64,000 nt of DNA from positions 1,674,001 through 1,738,000 of the forward strand of contig NZ_AP019827.1 of NCBI RefSeq assembly GCF_008327825.1, read 5' to 3'. The notes below the pieces were generated by a model. It did not search any database, was not told the DNA's origin, and was given only the letters and a program-made list of their open reading frames with translations. This DNA comes from Leptotrichia shahii (GTDB lineage: Bacteria; Fusobacteriota; Fusobacteriia; Fusobacteriales; Leptotrichiaceae). Position numbers and translations under genes: made by a program. Each line of letters opens with the position of its first letter. Position 1 is the stretch's first letter. Of the stretch, positions 37,301 through 44,850 are shown piece by piece.

Positions 37301-37885
37301 AAGCAGACTTTCAAGAAAATCGTAATCCATCACTTCCACTTTATTTATTTCGTGTGACGTTCTGAAACCATCAAAAAAGTGCATAACAGGCACTCTCGAC
37401 TTAATTGCAGCCAAATGCGCAATTCCTGCTAAATCCATCACTTCCTGAACCGAGCTTGTTGCAAGCATTGTCCATCCTGTCATTCTAGCTGAATAAATAT
37501 CTTGGTGATCTCCAAATATTGACAATGCCTGTGCTGAAATAGCTCTTGCAGCCACATGCATTACTCCTGGCAGCAATTCACCTGCTATTTTGTACATATT
37601 AGGTATTTTCAATAATAATCCCTGAGATGCAGTAAATGTTGTAGTCAAAGCTCCAGTTTGCAATGATCCATGTACAATTCCTGCTGCTCCAGCTTCAGAC
37701 TGCATTTCTACAACTTTCACTTGTGTTCCAAATAAATTTTCCTTTCCGTATGATGCCCATTGATCTACAAGTTCTGACATAGTTGATGACGGAGTAATCG
37801 GATAAATTCCGGCAACTTCCGTGAATGCGTACGCTATGTGAGCTGCAGCTTGGTTACCATCCATTGTTTTCATATTTTTTGTCAT
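34316..37885 (-). CDS. nifJ: Pyruvate:ferredoxin (flavodoxin) oxidoreductase
   Basis: Converts pyruvate and CoA to acetyl-CoA, CO2 and reduced ferredoxin; the central oxidative step of a fermenting anaerobe. 1189 residues from the ATG with GGAGGGAAAA. Fused domains in order: pyrimidine-binding ([20 protein letters not shown]), domain II, gamma-type domain ([15 protein letters not shown]), 2x[4Fe-4S] ferredoxin domain ([12 protein letters not shown] near 680; [12 protein letters not shown] near 740), and the TPP/Mg domain ([42 protein letters not shown]). Four cluster-proximal Cys sets intact. Monocistronic. Confidence 0.98.
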   Translation of the reverse strand: [1189 protein letters not shown]

Positions 37886-38043
37886 TTTTCCCTCCAAAAA
37901 TTAGAAATTTCATAACTTTTTTCTTAATTATAAAATTTCAATTACATATATATAATTATATATTTTCTAGTCCAAATTTGCAATTACTTTTTAACTTTTC
38001 TTTCTATTATTTTTTATCAAGTTATTATTTTAAGTCATTTTAT

Positions 38044-38103
38044 TTAATAACAGTTTTTACTATTTTTATTATGTTTTTTCTCTTTTTTTGCAGAATTACT
38101 CAT
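38044..38103 (-). CDS. Micro-ORF (19 codons, Lys/Asn-rich), doubtful
   Basis: ATG preceded by AAGGAG with 8-nt spacer (GATAAGGAGTTGCGGCA). The encoded peptide ends NKNSKNCY, the same last eight residues as at 20276-20338. SD, start and second codons lie in a hairpin (AGGAGTT / AATTCTG). The DNA match continues past the stop, so it could also be a non-coding repeat. Confidence 0.35.
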   Translation of the reverse strand: MSNSAKKEKKHNKNSKNCY

Positions 38104-38195
38104 TGCCGCAACTCCTTATCTCGCAGTAAAGGCTTATCCTGATAATTAAAATTGTGGCAAGATTGCCTACGCGATACCTATAGGTAGACCTCGAC

Positions 38196-38259
38196 TTTAT
38201 TTGCTCAGCTTCAGAACTACTCCTTTCGGTTGTCAGATAGTTGTAGTTGAACAAATAAA
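38196..38259. repeat. Imperfect long hairpin
   Basis: Left arm begins TTTATTTGCTCAGCTTCAG, right arm ends GTTGAACAAATAAA; about 25 positions mostly paired, loop about 13 nt (CCTTTCGGTTGTC). No T-run. Unlike neighbouring DNA it is not extremely A/T-rich. Confidence 0.45.
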
Positions 38260-38310
38260 AGCTCTGTCAATTTATTAAACTAAAAAATTATATTTTAACT
38301 ATTTGAAAAT

Positions 38311-38370
38311 ACTAGAGTTTAATTTTTTGTTGAAAAAGTCTATAACAAATTCGTCATTTAAATAGGATTT
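38311..38370 (+). repeat. Dispersed repeat, right half (R1-C)
   Basis: Matches the aroB-proximal part of R1-A read on its minus strand (shared TTGAAAAAGT, AAATTCGT, ATTTAAAT). Confidence 0.5.
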
Positions 38371-38422
38371 TTAGTATTATAAATCGTTATAAATTTAAAT
38401 AAATTATCCAAGAAAATCATTT

Positions 38423-39262
38423 TTAAATTCCTTTTTTTGTAGATTTATGTTCAACGATGTTTTTTATAATTAAAATAAATATTGAAATCATTACCAAAAG
38501 TGAAGATACTGCAAATGCGGCTGTTATTGACTCTGATGACCCTGATAGATAAAGGGCATCAATTTCTAGCGGCAATGTGAAAGTTCCGCCTCTTGCTTTT
38601 GAAAGTGCATTTACTGCACCAAACTCTCCTAATGCTCTTGCTGTACAAAGGATTATTCCATAAAGCAATCCCCATTTTATATGTGGTAGCGTTATTTTTC
38701 TAAAAATTGTGAATCCATCTGCTCCCATCAGTGCCGCTGCTTCCTCCTCATCTTTTCCTTGAGCATTCAAAATTGGTACAATTTCTCTTGATATAAAAGG
38801 AAATGTTACAAACACCGTTGCTAAGATTACTCCTGGAATTGCAAAAACTATTTTTATATCAAGCACAAAAAATTTATTCAATGCCGTAATATAAGGTGCT
38901 GCCCAACCCATTCTTCCAAAGGTCATAATAAAGGCAAGACCTGCTATTACTGGAGAAATTGAGAAAGGAATATCTATTAACGTGGCTAGAATATGTTTTC
39001 CACGAAAAGAAAATTTTGTAAGAAGCCATGCTGCCGTTACACCAAAAAAAGTATTTATAATCAGCGCCGATATTGTTGCAACTGCTGTAACTTTCAGAGC
39101 TGAAAGGACATATCTGCTTGTCAGGCTTTTTATGTAGAATTCCCAGCCCCTTTGAAGCGAATTTACAATAATCGCAATTAACGGAAGTACAAGCATAACT
39201 CCTACAAAGACTATGCTTATTGTTATTAATACGTATTTCGCTGCACTATTTTTTTCCCCTAT
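38423..39262 (-). CDS. cysW: Sulfate ABC transporter permease CysW
   Basis: Inner-membrane permease of the CysAWTP-type importer. The first ATG (39194-39196) would cut the first membrane helix and has an SD only 2 nt away. The open frame continues upstream (GEKNSAAKYVLITISIVFVG), and a perfect AGGAGG lies 7 nt before an in-frame ATA at 39260-39262, which I take as the start (about 279 residues, family-normal). EAA loop: EEEAAALMGADGFTIFRKITLPHIKWGLLYG; GEFGAVNALSKARGG follows. Last gene of sbp-cysT-cysW, 16 nt after cysT. Confidence 0.9.
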   Translation of the reverse strand: MGEKNSAAKYVLITISIVFVGVMLVLPLIAIIVNSLQRGWEFYIKSLTSRYVLSALKVTAVATISALIINTFFGVTAAWLLTKFSFRGKHILATLIDIPFSISPVIAGLAFIMTFGRMGWAAPYITALNKFFVLDIKIVFAIPGVILATVFVTFPFISREIVPILNAQGKDEEEAAALMGADGFTIFRKITLPHIKWGLLYGIILCTARALGEFGAVNALSKARGGTFTLPLEIDALYLSGSSESITAAFAVSSLLVMISIFILIIKNIVEHKSTKKGI

Positions 39263-39278
39263 TTCATTTCCTCCTTTG

Positions 39279-40127
39279 CTAAATATTGTTTGTTCGCTTG
39301 AACTGATTCATCTGAACTAGGTTTATTAAAAATAAAAGTATGAATGAAAATATTAACATAACTAGAGCTATAACAGTTGCCGATGGATAGTCAACATAAT
39401 TTAATTTTTGCATAATTACATAAGAAATGACCTGTGTATGTTCTTTTAGGCTATTTCCTGAAATATAAATTACGCTTCCGTATTCTCCAATTCCTCTCGA
39501 AAATGCAAGTCCAAATCCTGTTAAAAGCGCAGGTCTTATTTCGGGAAAAATCACTTTCCAAAAAGTCGTTTTTTTATCTGCTCCCAAAATATATGCAGCT
39601 TCCTCATACTGATTATCCAGCTTTTCCAATATTGGCTGAACCGCCCTTACCACAAAAGGAATTCCCACAAAAATTAATGCAATTATTATTCCAATGTGAG
39701 TATATGAAATTTTTATTCCAAATTTTGCAAAATATCTTCCAACAATTCCAGTATCAGAATACATTTTTGAAAGTGTAATTCCTGCAACTGCGGTAGGCAA
39801 GGCAAAAGGTAATTCCAACATCCCGTCTAAAAACCTTTTTCCAAAAAAATCATACTTTACAAGCACCCAAGCCAAAATTACTCCAAAAACACAGTTTACA
39901 GCAGCCGCAGCAAACGAACAGGCAATACTTGTAAAAAGTGCACTTAAAACTGCCTTTTCTGTTATAAGTTGCCAAAATTCAGAAGGCGACAGCCTAAAGG
40001 AATAAACTAATACTGAAACAAGCGGTATCAGTATTAAAATTGACAACATTGCCAGTGATATTCCAAATGTCAGTCCAAAACCTGGAATCACAGTTTTTTC
40101 TTTTCTTTTTAAAGCTAATATTCTCAT
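39279..40127 (-). CDS. cysT: Sulfate ABC transporter permease CysT
   Basis: 282 residues, about six membrane segments, starting with GLTFGISLAMLSILILIPLV. The EAA loop YEEAAYILGADKKTTFWKVI followed by FPEIRPALLTGFGLAFSRGIGEYGSV is typical of CysT/CysU. Pairs with CysW to form the sulfate/thiosulfate channel; the ATPase CysA is encoded 6 kb away at 46.9 kb. SD AAAGGAG, 8-nt spacer. Confidence 0.94.
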   Translation of the reverse strand: MRILALKRKEKTVIPGFGLTFGISLAMLSILILIPLVSVLVYSFRLSPSEFWQLITEKAVLSALFTSIACSFAAAAVNCVFGVILAWVLVKYDFFGKRFLDGMLELPFALPTAVAGITLSKMYSDTGIVGRYFAKFGIKISYTHIGIIIALIFVGIPFVVRAVQPILEKLDNQYEEAAYILGADKKTTFWKVIFPEIRPALLTGFGLAFSRGIGEYGSVIYISGNSLKEHTQVISYVIMQKLNYVDYPSATVIALVMLIFSFILLFLINLVQMNQFKRTNNI

Positions 40128-40162
40128 TGTTTCACTCCTTTCATTTAAAATCTTTTTTATTT

Positions 40163-41194
40163 TTAATTTTCATAAATTTTATCAAATAACGCACCTTCAT
40201 TGAAAAATTTCTCGTATGCTTTTTTCCAGCCACCAAAATTATCTATTTTTGTCAATTTCATCTTTAAATCAAATTTATTTCCGTATTTTTTTAGAACTTT
40301 TTGGTCATAAGGTCTGTAGCCGCTTTCAGCTATTATTTCCTGAGCTTTTTCTGAATACAAATACTTTAAATATTCTGTACTTGCTTGATAAGTCCCGTCA
40401 TCTTTTGAAATCTTATCGACAACTGCTACTGTCGGCTGAGCTAAAATGCTCACACTCGGATAAACAATTTGATATCTGTCAGGATATTCCTTAACCGTTG
40501 CAATCGCCTCATTTTCCCATGCAATTAACACATCTCCCTGATTATTTTCTACAAAAGTTGTAGTTGCTGCTCTTGCTCCTGAATCCATTACAGACACATT
40601 GTCATAAATACTCTTTACAAAACTTTTTATTTTATTTTCATCTTTTCCATATTTTTCAAGCCCATACGACCATGCTGCCAAAAAATTCCAGCAAGCTCCT
40701 CCACTACTTTTTGGATCAGGTGTTATTACTTTTACTCCTTTTTTTGCTAAATCGTTCCAATCCTTGATATTCTGTGGATTTCCTTTTCTTACGAGGAAAA
40801 CAATTGTCGAGGTATACGGAGAAGAATTGCCTGGAAATTTGCCTATCCAGCCTTTTTCAAGCAAGTCTACCTTCTCAAGAAGTGCAACATCATTTTCCAA
40901 AGCCAAAGTTACCACATCCGCATCAAGCCCTTCAATTACGGAACGTGCCTGTGAGCCTGAGCCTCCGTGTGACTGGATAATATTCACATCTTTTCCATAT
41001 TTTTGCTTGTAATATGCCTTAAACAGCCCATTATATCTCTCATATAGTTCACGGGTAGGATCATAGGAAACATTCACAATTTCCATCTTCTGCTTATTCT
41101 TCCCAATTTTGCTGCTTTGCCTTGCAATTCCTATAAAATAAAGCAAAATTACAATTATAGCTAATATTGCTGGTACTTTCAATTTTTTTAGCAT
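40163..41194 (-). CDS. sbp: Sulfate-binding protein of the ABC importer
   Basis: About 343 residues from the ATG preceded by AAAGGAGAAGGGAAAT; a longer frame to 41257 lacks an SD. N-terminal hydrophobic segment (KVPAILAIIVILLYFIGIARQ) without a lipobox Cys, so it may be an uncleaved anchor or signal peptide. Sulfate-site motifs: IVNVSYDPTRELYERYN, QSHGGSGSQARSVIEGLDAD, TPDPKSSGGACWNFLAAW and LIAWENEA. First gene of the sbp-cysT-cysW transcript. Confidence 0.94.
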   Translation of the reverse strand: MLKKLKVPAILAIIVILLYFIGIARQSSKIGKNKQKMEIVNVSYDPTRELYERYNGLFKAYYKQKYGKDVNIIQSHGGSGSQARSVIEGLDADVVTLALENDVALLEKVDLLEKGWIGKFPGNSSPYTSTIVFLVRKGNPQNIKDWNDLAKKGVKVITPDPKSSGGACWNFLAAWSYGLEKYGKDENKIKSFVKSIYDNVSVMDSGARAATTTFVENNQGDVLIAWENEAIATVKEYPDRYQIVYPSVSILAQPTVAVVDKISKDDGTYQASTEYLKYLYSEKAQEIIAESGYRPYDQKVLKKYGNKFDLKMKLTKIDNFGGWKKAYEKFFNEGALFDKIYEN

Positions 41195-41216
41195 ATTTCC
41201 CTTCTCCTTTCCCTTT

Positions 41217-41330
41217 TTATACTTGAACCCACTCAAAATTGAACTCTTAAAAATCATATAAATTTAGGATTTGAGTAAAATAATTATAATTTTTGAGTTA
41301 GGTTTTAAAATAGTTTTACTATACAACCGT
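41217..41330 (+). repeat. Dispersed repeat, left half (R1-B), upstream of sbp
   Basis: Matches R1-A (minus strand) over ~110 bases. AACCCACTCAAAA near the start pairs with TTTTGAGTTAGGTT near the end, so the unit could fold into one long hairpin. It overlaps the leader of sbp. Confidence 0.6.
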
Positions 41331-41393
41331 CTACTTTTTATTCATTAATTTTTTGTTTCTGTATTTGCTAATTTAATAATCTAGAATTTAAAA

Positions 41394-43079
41394 TTAAATT
41401 ACGTAAAAACTATCTCCACTTACTATTCTTCTATAAGTTTCAAATCTTGCCCATTTTTTATGAATTTCCACTTTATTTATATTTCGATTGTAATCTAAAA
41501 GATAATTTTTCATATCTTCTCTAGTTTTAATCTGTAATCCAAATCCTGCTTCGTCTAGCACTGGAAGCCCTGTAAAATGATAATCTTCTAATCTCACAAT
41601 ATCAAAAATCTTACGATCCCTAACTAACACTGCCGCTTCACTTTCAAGTGAAATAATGTCAAAATATTGCGGATACTCAAAGCTATCTCCCTTTTGAGGC
41701 ACAATGTCGCCTACATGATACGTTTTTTCTCCTGTTTCTTCTTTAGACATTCTTGCATTTTCAAAATCAAAATACAATTCCTCAAAAATATATCCGCCAA
41801 TTTTTATATCATCTTTTTCAAAATATGGTTTTTCTCCAGTCGTATCAATATTTTCCACTACTCCCGCAGCAGCTGTTTGATGAGAGAGTCTGTCAATTAA
41901 TATCAATTCTCCCAAAGTCTTATTTTTCTTAAATAAATCAACAATAACTTTATCTGAAAATTCAATTTTACAAAGAGCAATTTCATTTTTCACAATACTT
42001 TGCATTTCGATTTTTTCTCCAGTATTTACATCAATTTTATAAACAATTTCCTTCAATATTGCAGGAAGTTTCTTCGTTCCAAGTTTTGCCAAATATTCTT
42101 TTCCAACAATTAATTTATCATCGTCCATCCACAATAATGCGGCTTCAATTGATTTTGCAACTGAAAGATTTTTGTTTTTCGTGATAACAGAACCACGACT
42201 CACATCTACTTCCTTGTCCAGCTGAATTGTAACAGCCTGTCCAGAAAATGCCTCTTCTACATTCCTATCCCCATTCAAAATCGTTTTCACAGTCGCAGTT
42301 TCATTACTTGGCAACACAACAATTTCTTCTCCAACTTTTATAAAACCACTTTCAATTTGCCCTTGAAATCCTCTAAATTCATGATTTGGACGGCAAACTC
42401 TTTGAATCGGTACATAAAAATCAGAATTTTTAGTATCTTCTGTCACATCAACTGTTTCTAAATATTCGATAATGCTTTCTTCCTTATACCAAGGCATATT
42501 TTCTGATTTTTTAGTAACATTATCTCCTTCAGTTGCACTCACAGGAATTATTTTTATATTTTCCAATTCCAATTCTTTTGCCAATTCCTTTACTTCATTG
42601 ACAATTTTATTAAATTTCTCTTCGCTATAATTTGCTAAATCCATTTTATTTACTGCAAAAACGAAATGACGTATTCCGACCATTGAGCAAATTCTTGCGT
42701 GTCTTCTAGTTTGAACAAGTACACCTTTTGTAACATCTAAAAGCAAAATTGCAACTTCGGCAAATGAAGCTCCAACCGCCATATTTCTTGTATATTCTTC
42801 ATGACCTGGCGTATCAGCCACAATAAAGCTACGTTTATTTGTAGTAAAATAACGATAAGCTACATCAATCGTGATTCCTTGTTCTCTTTCAGCCATCAAT
42901 CCATCTAAAAGTAGCGAATAATCAATCGCTCCTCCACGTGATCCAACTTTACTATCTAAAATCAATGCTTCCTCTTGATCTGCATAAAGCAATTTTGAGT
43001 TATAAAGAATATTTCCAATCAATGTTGATTTTCCATCATCCACACTTCCACAAGTAATAAATTTTAATAATCTCACCAT
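41394..43079 (-). CDS. cysN: Sulfate adenylyltransferase subunit 1 (GTPase)
   Basis: 561 residues. EF-Tu-like GTPase: ITCGSVDDGKSTLIGNILY (P-loop, 10-20), ADTPGHEEYTRNMAVGASFA, FAVNKMDLANYS; then beta-barrel domains (RPNHEFRGFQGQIESGFIKVG). With CysD it makes adenylylsulfate (APS) from sulfate and ATP, driven by GTP hydrolysis. The C-terminal ~90 residues exceed the usual CysN and have no P-loop, so there is no fused APS kinase. Overlaps the cysD stop by 1-3 nt (coupled translation). Confidence 0.95.
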   Translation of the reverse strand: MVRLLKFITCGSVDDGKSTLIGNILYNSKLLYADQEEALILDSKVGSRGGAIDYSLLLDGLMAEREQGITIDVAYRYFTTNKRSFIVADTPGHEEYTRNMAVGASFAEVAILLLDVTKGVLVQTRRHARICSMVGIRHFVFAVNKMDLANYSEEKFNKIVNEVKELAKELELENIKIIPVSATEGDNVTKKSENMPWYKEESIIEYLETVDVTEDTKNSDFYVPIQRVCRPNHEFRGFQGQIESGFIKVGEEIVVLPSNETATVKTILNGDRNVEEAFSGQAVTIQLDKEVDVSRGSVITKNKNLSVAKSIEAALLWMDDDKLIVGKEYLAKLGTKKLPAILKEIVYKIDVNTGEKIEMQSIVKNEIALCKIEFSDKVIVDLFKKNKTLGELILIDRLSHQTAAAGVVENIDTTGEKPYFEKDDIKIGGYIFEELYFDFENARMSKEETGEKTYHVGDIVPQKGDSFEYPQYFDIISLESEAAVLVRDRKIFDIVRLEDYHFTGLPVLDEAGFGLQIKTREDMKNYLLDYNRNINKVEIHKKWARFETYRRIVSGDSFYVI

Positions 43080-43981
43080 TAAAAATACCCCTCTCTTTTT
43101 CTTTTTTCCATGCTTGCTGCCCCACTATCTCTATCGATAACTCTACTTGTACGCTCAGATTCAACTGAACTCAATGTTTCATCAATTATTTCCTCCAAAG
43201 TTACAGCATCTGATTCCACAGCCCCAGACAATGGATAATCTCCTAGAGTTCTAAAACGAACCATTTTAATTTCAGGCTCTTCGCCTTCTTCCAATCGCAT
43301 TCTTTCATCATCAACCATGATTAAATTTCCATCCCTTTCCACAACAGGACGTTCTGCGGCCGAATAAAGTGAAACAATTGGTATATTCTCCCTTTGAATA
43401 TACTCCCAAATATCCTTTTCAGTCCAGTTGGAAATTGGGAAAACTCTAATACTTTCACCTTTACTAATCTCTGTATTGTAAAGTTTCCACATTTCTGGAC
43501 GTTGATTTTTGGGATCCCATGCTTGTGCTGCATTTCTAAATGAGAAAATTCTTTCTTTAGCACGACTTTTTTCCTCATCTCTACGACCTCCGCCAAATGC
43601 CGCAGTAAATCCATATTTATTAAGTGCCTGTTTCAACGCTTGTGTTTTCATAATATCTGTAAATGAAGAGCCATGATCAAATGGATTAATATTTTTTTCA
43701 ACTCCTTCAGGATTGATATATTCAATCATTTCAATTCCAAGTTCTTTCGCCCTTTTATCACGAAAATTAATCATTTCCTTAAATTTCCAACCAGTATTCA
43801 CATGTAGAAATGGAAAAGGCGGTCTTTCAGGATAAAACGCCTTCATTGCCAAATGTAACATAACCGAGCTATCCTTTCCAATTGAATAAAGCATAACAGG
43901 ATTTTCACATTCAGCCGCAACTTCCCGAATAATATATATCGCCTCCGCTTCCAATTCATCTAAATGAGATAATTCATTCAT
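43079..43981 (-). CDS. cysD: Sulfate adenylyltransferase subunit 2
   Basis: About 300 residues from the Met of [20 protein letters not shown] (SD AAAGGGTGAT; the frame extends to 44068 without an SD). PAPS-reductase/ATP-pyrophosphatase fold with PP-loop [48 protein letters not shown] and the RP..W.lyN.....[14 protein letters not shown] block. Adenylylates sulfate together with CysN. Confidence 0.97.
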   Translation of the reverse strand: MNELSHLDELEAEAIYIIREVAAECENPVMLYSIGKDSSVMLHLAMKAFYPERPPFPFLHVNTGWKFKEMINFRDKRAKELGIEMIEYINPEGVEKNINPFDHGSSFTDIMKTQALKQALNKYGFTAAFGGGRRDEEKSRAKERIFSFRNAAQAWDPKNQRPEMWKLYNTEISKGESIRVFPISNWTEKDIWEYIQRENIPIVSLYSAAERPVVERDGNLIMVDDERMRLEEGEEPEIKMVRFRTLGDYPLSGAVESDAVTLEEIIDETLSSVESERTSRVIDRDSGAASMEKRKREGYF

Positions 43982-44156
43982 ATTATAAATCACCCTTTCT
44001 TTTTTTATTTTTTCAAACTTATGAATAAAAAAATTTAATATATTATATTTTTCTATATTATTACACATTACATTTGTACAGTCAAGTGTATATACAATTT
44101 ATTTTTAATTTGTGATAAAAATATTTTTTACATCAAACTAATTTGTTTAAAAAAAA

Positions 44157-44183
44157 CTCACTACTCAGATTTAGAATAGTGAG
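44157..44183 (-). terminator. Terminator of the candidate toxin mRNA
   Basis: Minus strand CTCACTA ... TAGTGAG hairpin followed by eight T (44149-44156), 12 nt after the micro-ORF stop. Confidence 0.8.
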
Positions 44184-44194
44184 AAAAAATACTG

Positions 44195-44266
44195 CTACAT
44201 AGCATTATTTTGTATCAAAAAGAATAATACTATAATCAGTATTGTTATTTTTATATACCGTAGCAT
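44195..44266 (-). CDS. Candidate type I toxin: 23-residue hydrophobic peptide
   Basis: ATG 44264-44266, stop TAG 44195-44197. The peptide starts MLRYIKI, has a hydrophobic core TILIIVLFFLI and ends QNNAM: one short membrane helix with a basic N-terminus, like Fst/Ldr/TisB-type toxins. The SD is essentially perfect (AAGGAGGTG, 7 nt from ATG) yet can be masked by CTCC-gtaaaaa-GGAG in the leader. -10 TATAAT at 44332-44337, leader hairpin 44293-44323, own terminator. Small-RNA complementarity covers the start codon. I do not recognise the sequence as a known family; toxicity is inferred. Confidence 0.65.
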   Translation of the reverse strand: MLRYIKITILIIVLFFLIQNNAM

Positions 44267-44292
44267 TTTTGCACCTCCTTTTTACGGAGATA

Positions 44293-44323
44293 CTTAAAAT
44301 AAGAGATCAAACTTATTTTTAAG
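44293..44323 (-). promoter_or_regulatory. 5' UTR hairpin of the candidate toxin mRNA
   Basis: CTTAAAAATAAG-tttgatct-CTTATTTTAAG: 11-bp stem with one bulge, right at the predicted 5' end (-10 box TATAAT at 44332-44337). The loop TTTGATCT is complementary to AGATCAA in the divergent small RNA. A 5'-terminal stem-loop of this sort commonly stabilises type I toxin mRNAs. Confidence 0.6.
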
Positions 44324-44400
44324 CCACTTACATTATATAATAAAATTAATCTAAATTCTACAAAAACTCAAAAAATCATTTTTTTTATTAAAAATTACTA

Positions 44401-44429
44401 TTGTTTTTTTCTCTAAAATGTTGTATAAT
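44401..44429 (+). promoter_or_regulatory. Promoter of the candidate antitoxin RNA
   Basis: TTGTTT (44401-44406), 17-nt spacer, TATAAT (44424-44429). Strong match to a housekeeping promoter in a region with no plus-strand gene; the start of transcription is expected near 44436. Confidence 0.7.
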
Positions 44430-44435
44430 TAATAT

Positions 44436-44505
44436 AACAAAATACGTAGCATTTTTGAAAAAAGATCAACTTAGGCTATCTCATAATTGGGGTAGCCATT
44501 TTTAT
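44436..44505 (+). ncRNA. Candidate antisense/antitoxin small RNA (~70 nt)
   Basis: Starts after the promoter above and ends at a 9-bp hairpin GGCTATCTC-ataatt-GGGGTAGCC (44474-44497, two G-U) plus ATTTTTATT. Contains CGTAGCATTTTTG (44445-44457), identical to plus-strand 44259-44271, and hence perfectly complementary to the toxin mRNA from the SD spacer through codon 3. It also has AGATCAACTTA (44463-44473), complementary with one bulge to the loop and stem of the toxin leader hairpin (44304-44315). Both blocks are in the same order as on the target. Confidence 0.65.
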
Positions 44506-44520
44506 TATTCATTATATTTA

Positions 44521-44850
44521 TCAATATTTATTTGCATCTTTCCTATTTATATCAATTTCTTCCACAGTTCCGTCCCTTTTTTCAATAATCCATTTCAGAA
44601 CATCTCCTTCTTCCTTAGTCGTCATCGTACTTCCATTCCCTCCAATATCTGCCCCAAGAAAAAACGAAATTGCCTGAACCGGACATTCCTTTACACAAGA
44701 AACACAGCCCCAGCAGTCTTTTGGATACTGCATAACCGCCTTTTCGATTTTCATGTCATCCACTTTCTGCATTTCAATCAAAGTCCCCGGACACACCAAC
44801 GTACATTTTGTACATCCTATACACACATACGGATCAATTACTATGCTCAT
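44521..44850 (-). CDS. aprB: Adenylylsulfate reductase beta subunit-like ferredoxin
   Basis: 109 residues from the ATG with AAGGAGGAGAAAT. Two [4Fe-4S] motifs: CIGCTKCTLVCPG and CWGCVSCVKECPV, then a C-terminal tail that resembles AprB (wraps around AprA). Overlaps the aprA stop by 17 nt. Supplies electrons to AprA for reduction of APS to sulfite and AMP. Assigned as AprB by context with aprA, cysN and cysD. Confidence 0.85.
   Translation of the reverse strand: MSIVIDPYVCIGCTKCTLVCPGTLIEMQKVDDMKIEKAVMQYPKDCWGCVSCVKECPVQAISFFLGADIGGNGSTMTTKEEGDVLKWIIEKRDGTVEEIDINRKDANKY

Larger units (their letters stand above)
37886..38422. other. Intergenic region between nifJ and cysW, repeat-rich
   Basis: About 530 bases. 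From left to right: the nifJ leader; a micro-ORF/hairpin unit (38044-38125); a conspicuous GC-richer stretch (38140-38195) with TACCTATAGGTA; an imperfect long hairpin (38196-38259); and a half copy of the R1 repeat (38311-38370). No long gene. Confidence 0.65.
44069..44520. other. cysD-aprB intergenic region holding a candidate type I toxin-antitoxin locus
   Basis: About 450 bases. Minus strand: promoter, 5' hairpin, micro-ORF and terminator (44337 down to 44148). Plus strand: divergent small-RNA gene (44401-44505). The small RNA has two blocks complementary to the minus-strand transcript. No relation to sulfur metabolism is apparent; the cysD leader proper is 43982-44147. Confidence 0.7.

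Noticed and set aside
41394-43079. CysN-CysC fusion (APS kinase), because the protein is long
   Set aside because: The extra C-terminal ~90 residues contain no P-loop or kinase motif.
44474-44503. Terminator of aprB on the minus strand
   Set aside because: On the minus strand the stem has two C-A mismatches; on the plus strand it pairs fully with G-U and is followed by T's, and a plus-strand promoter lies 45 nt upstream.
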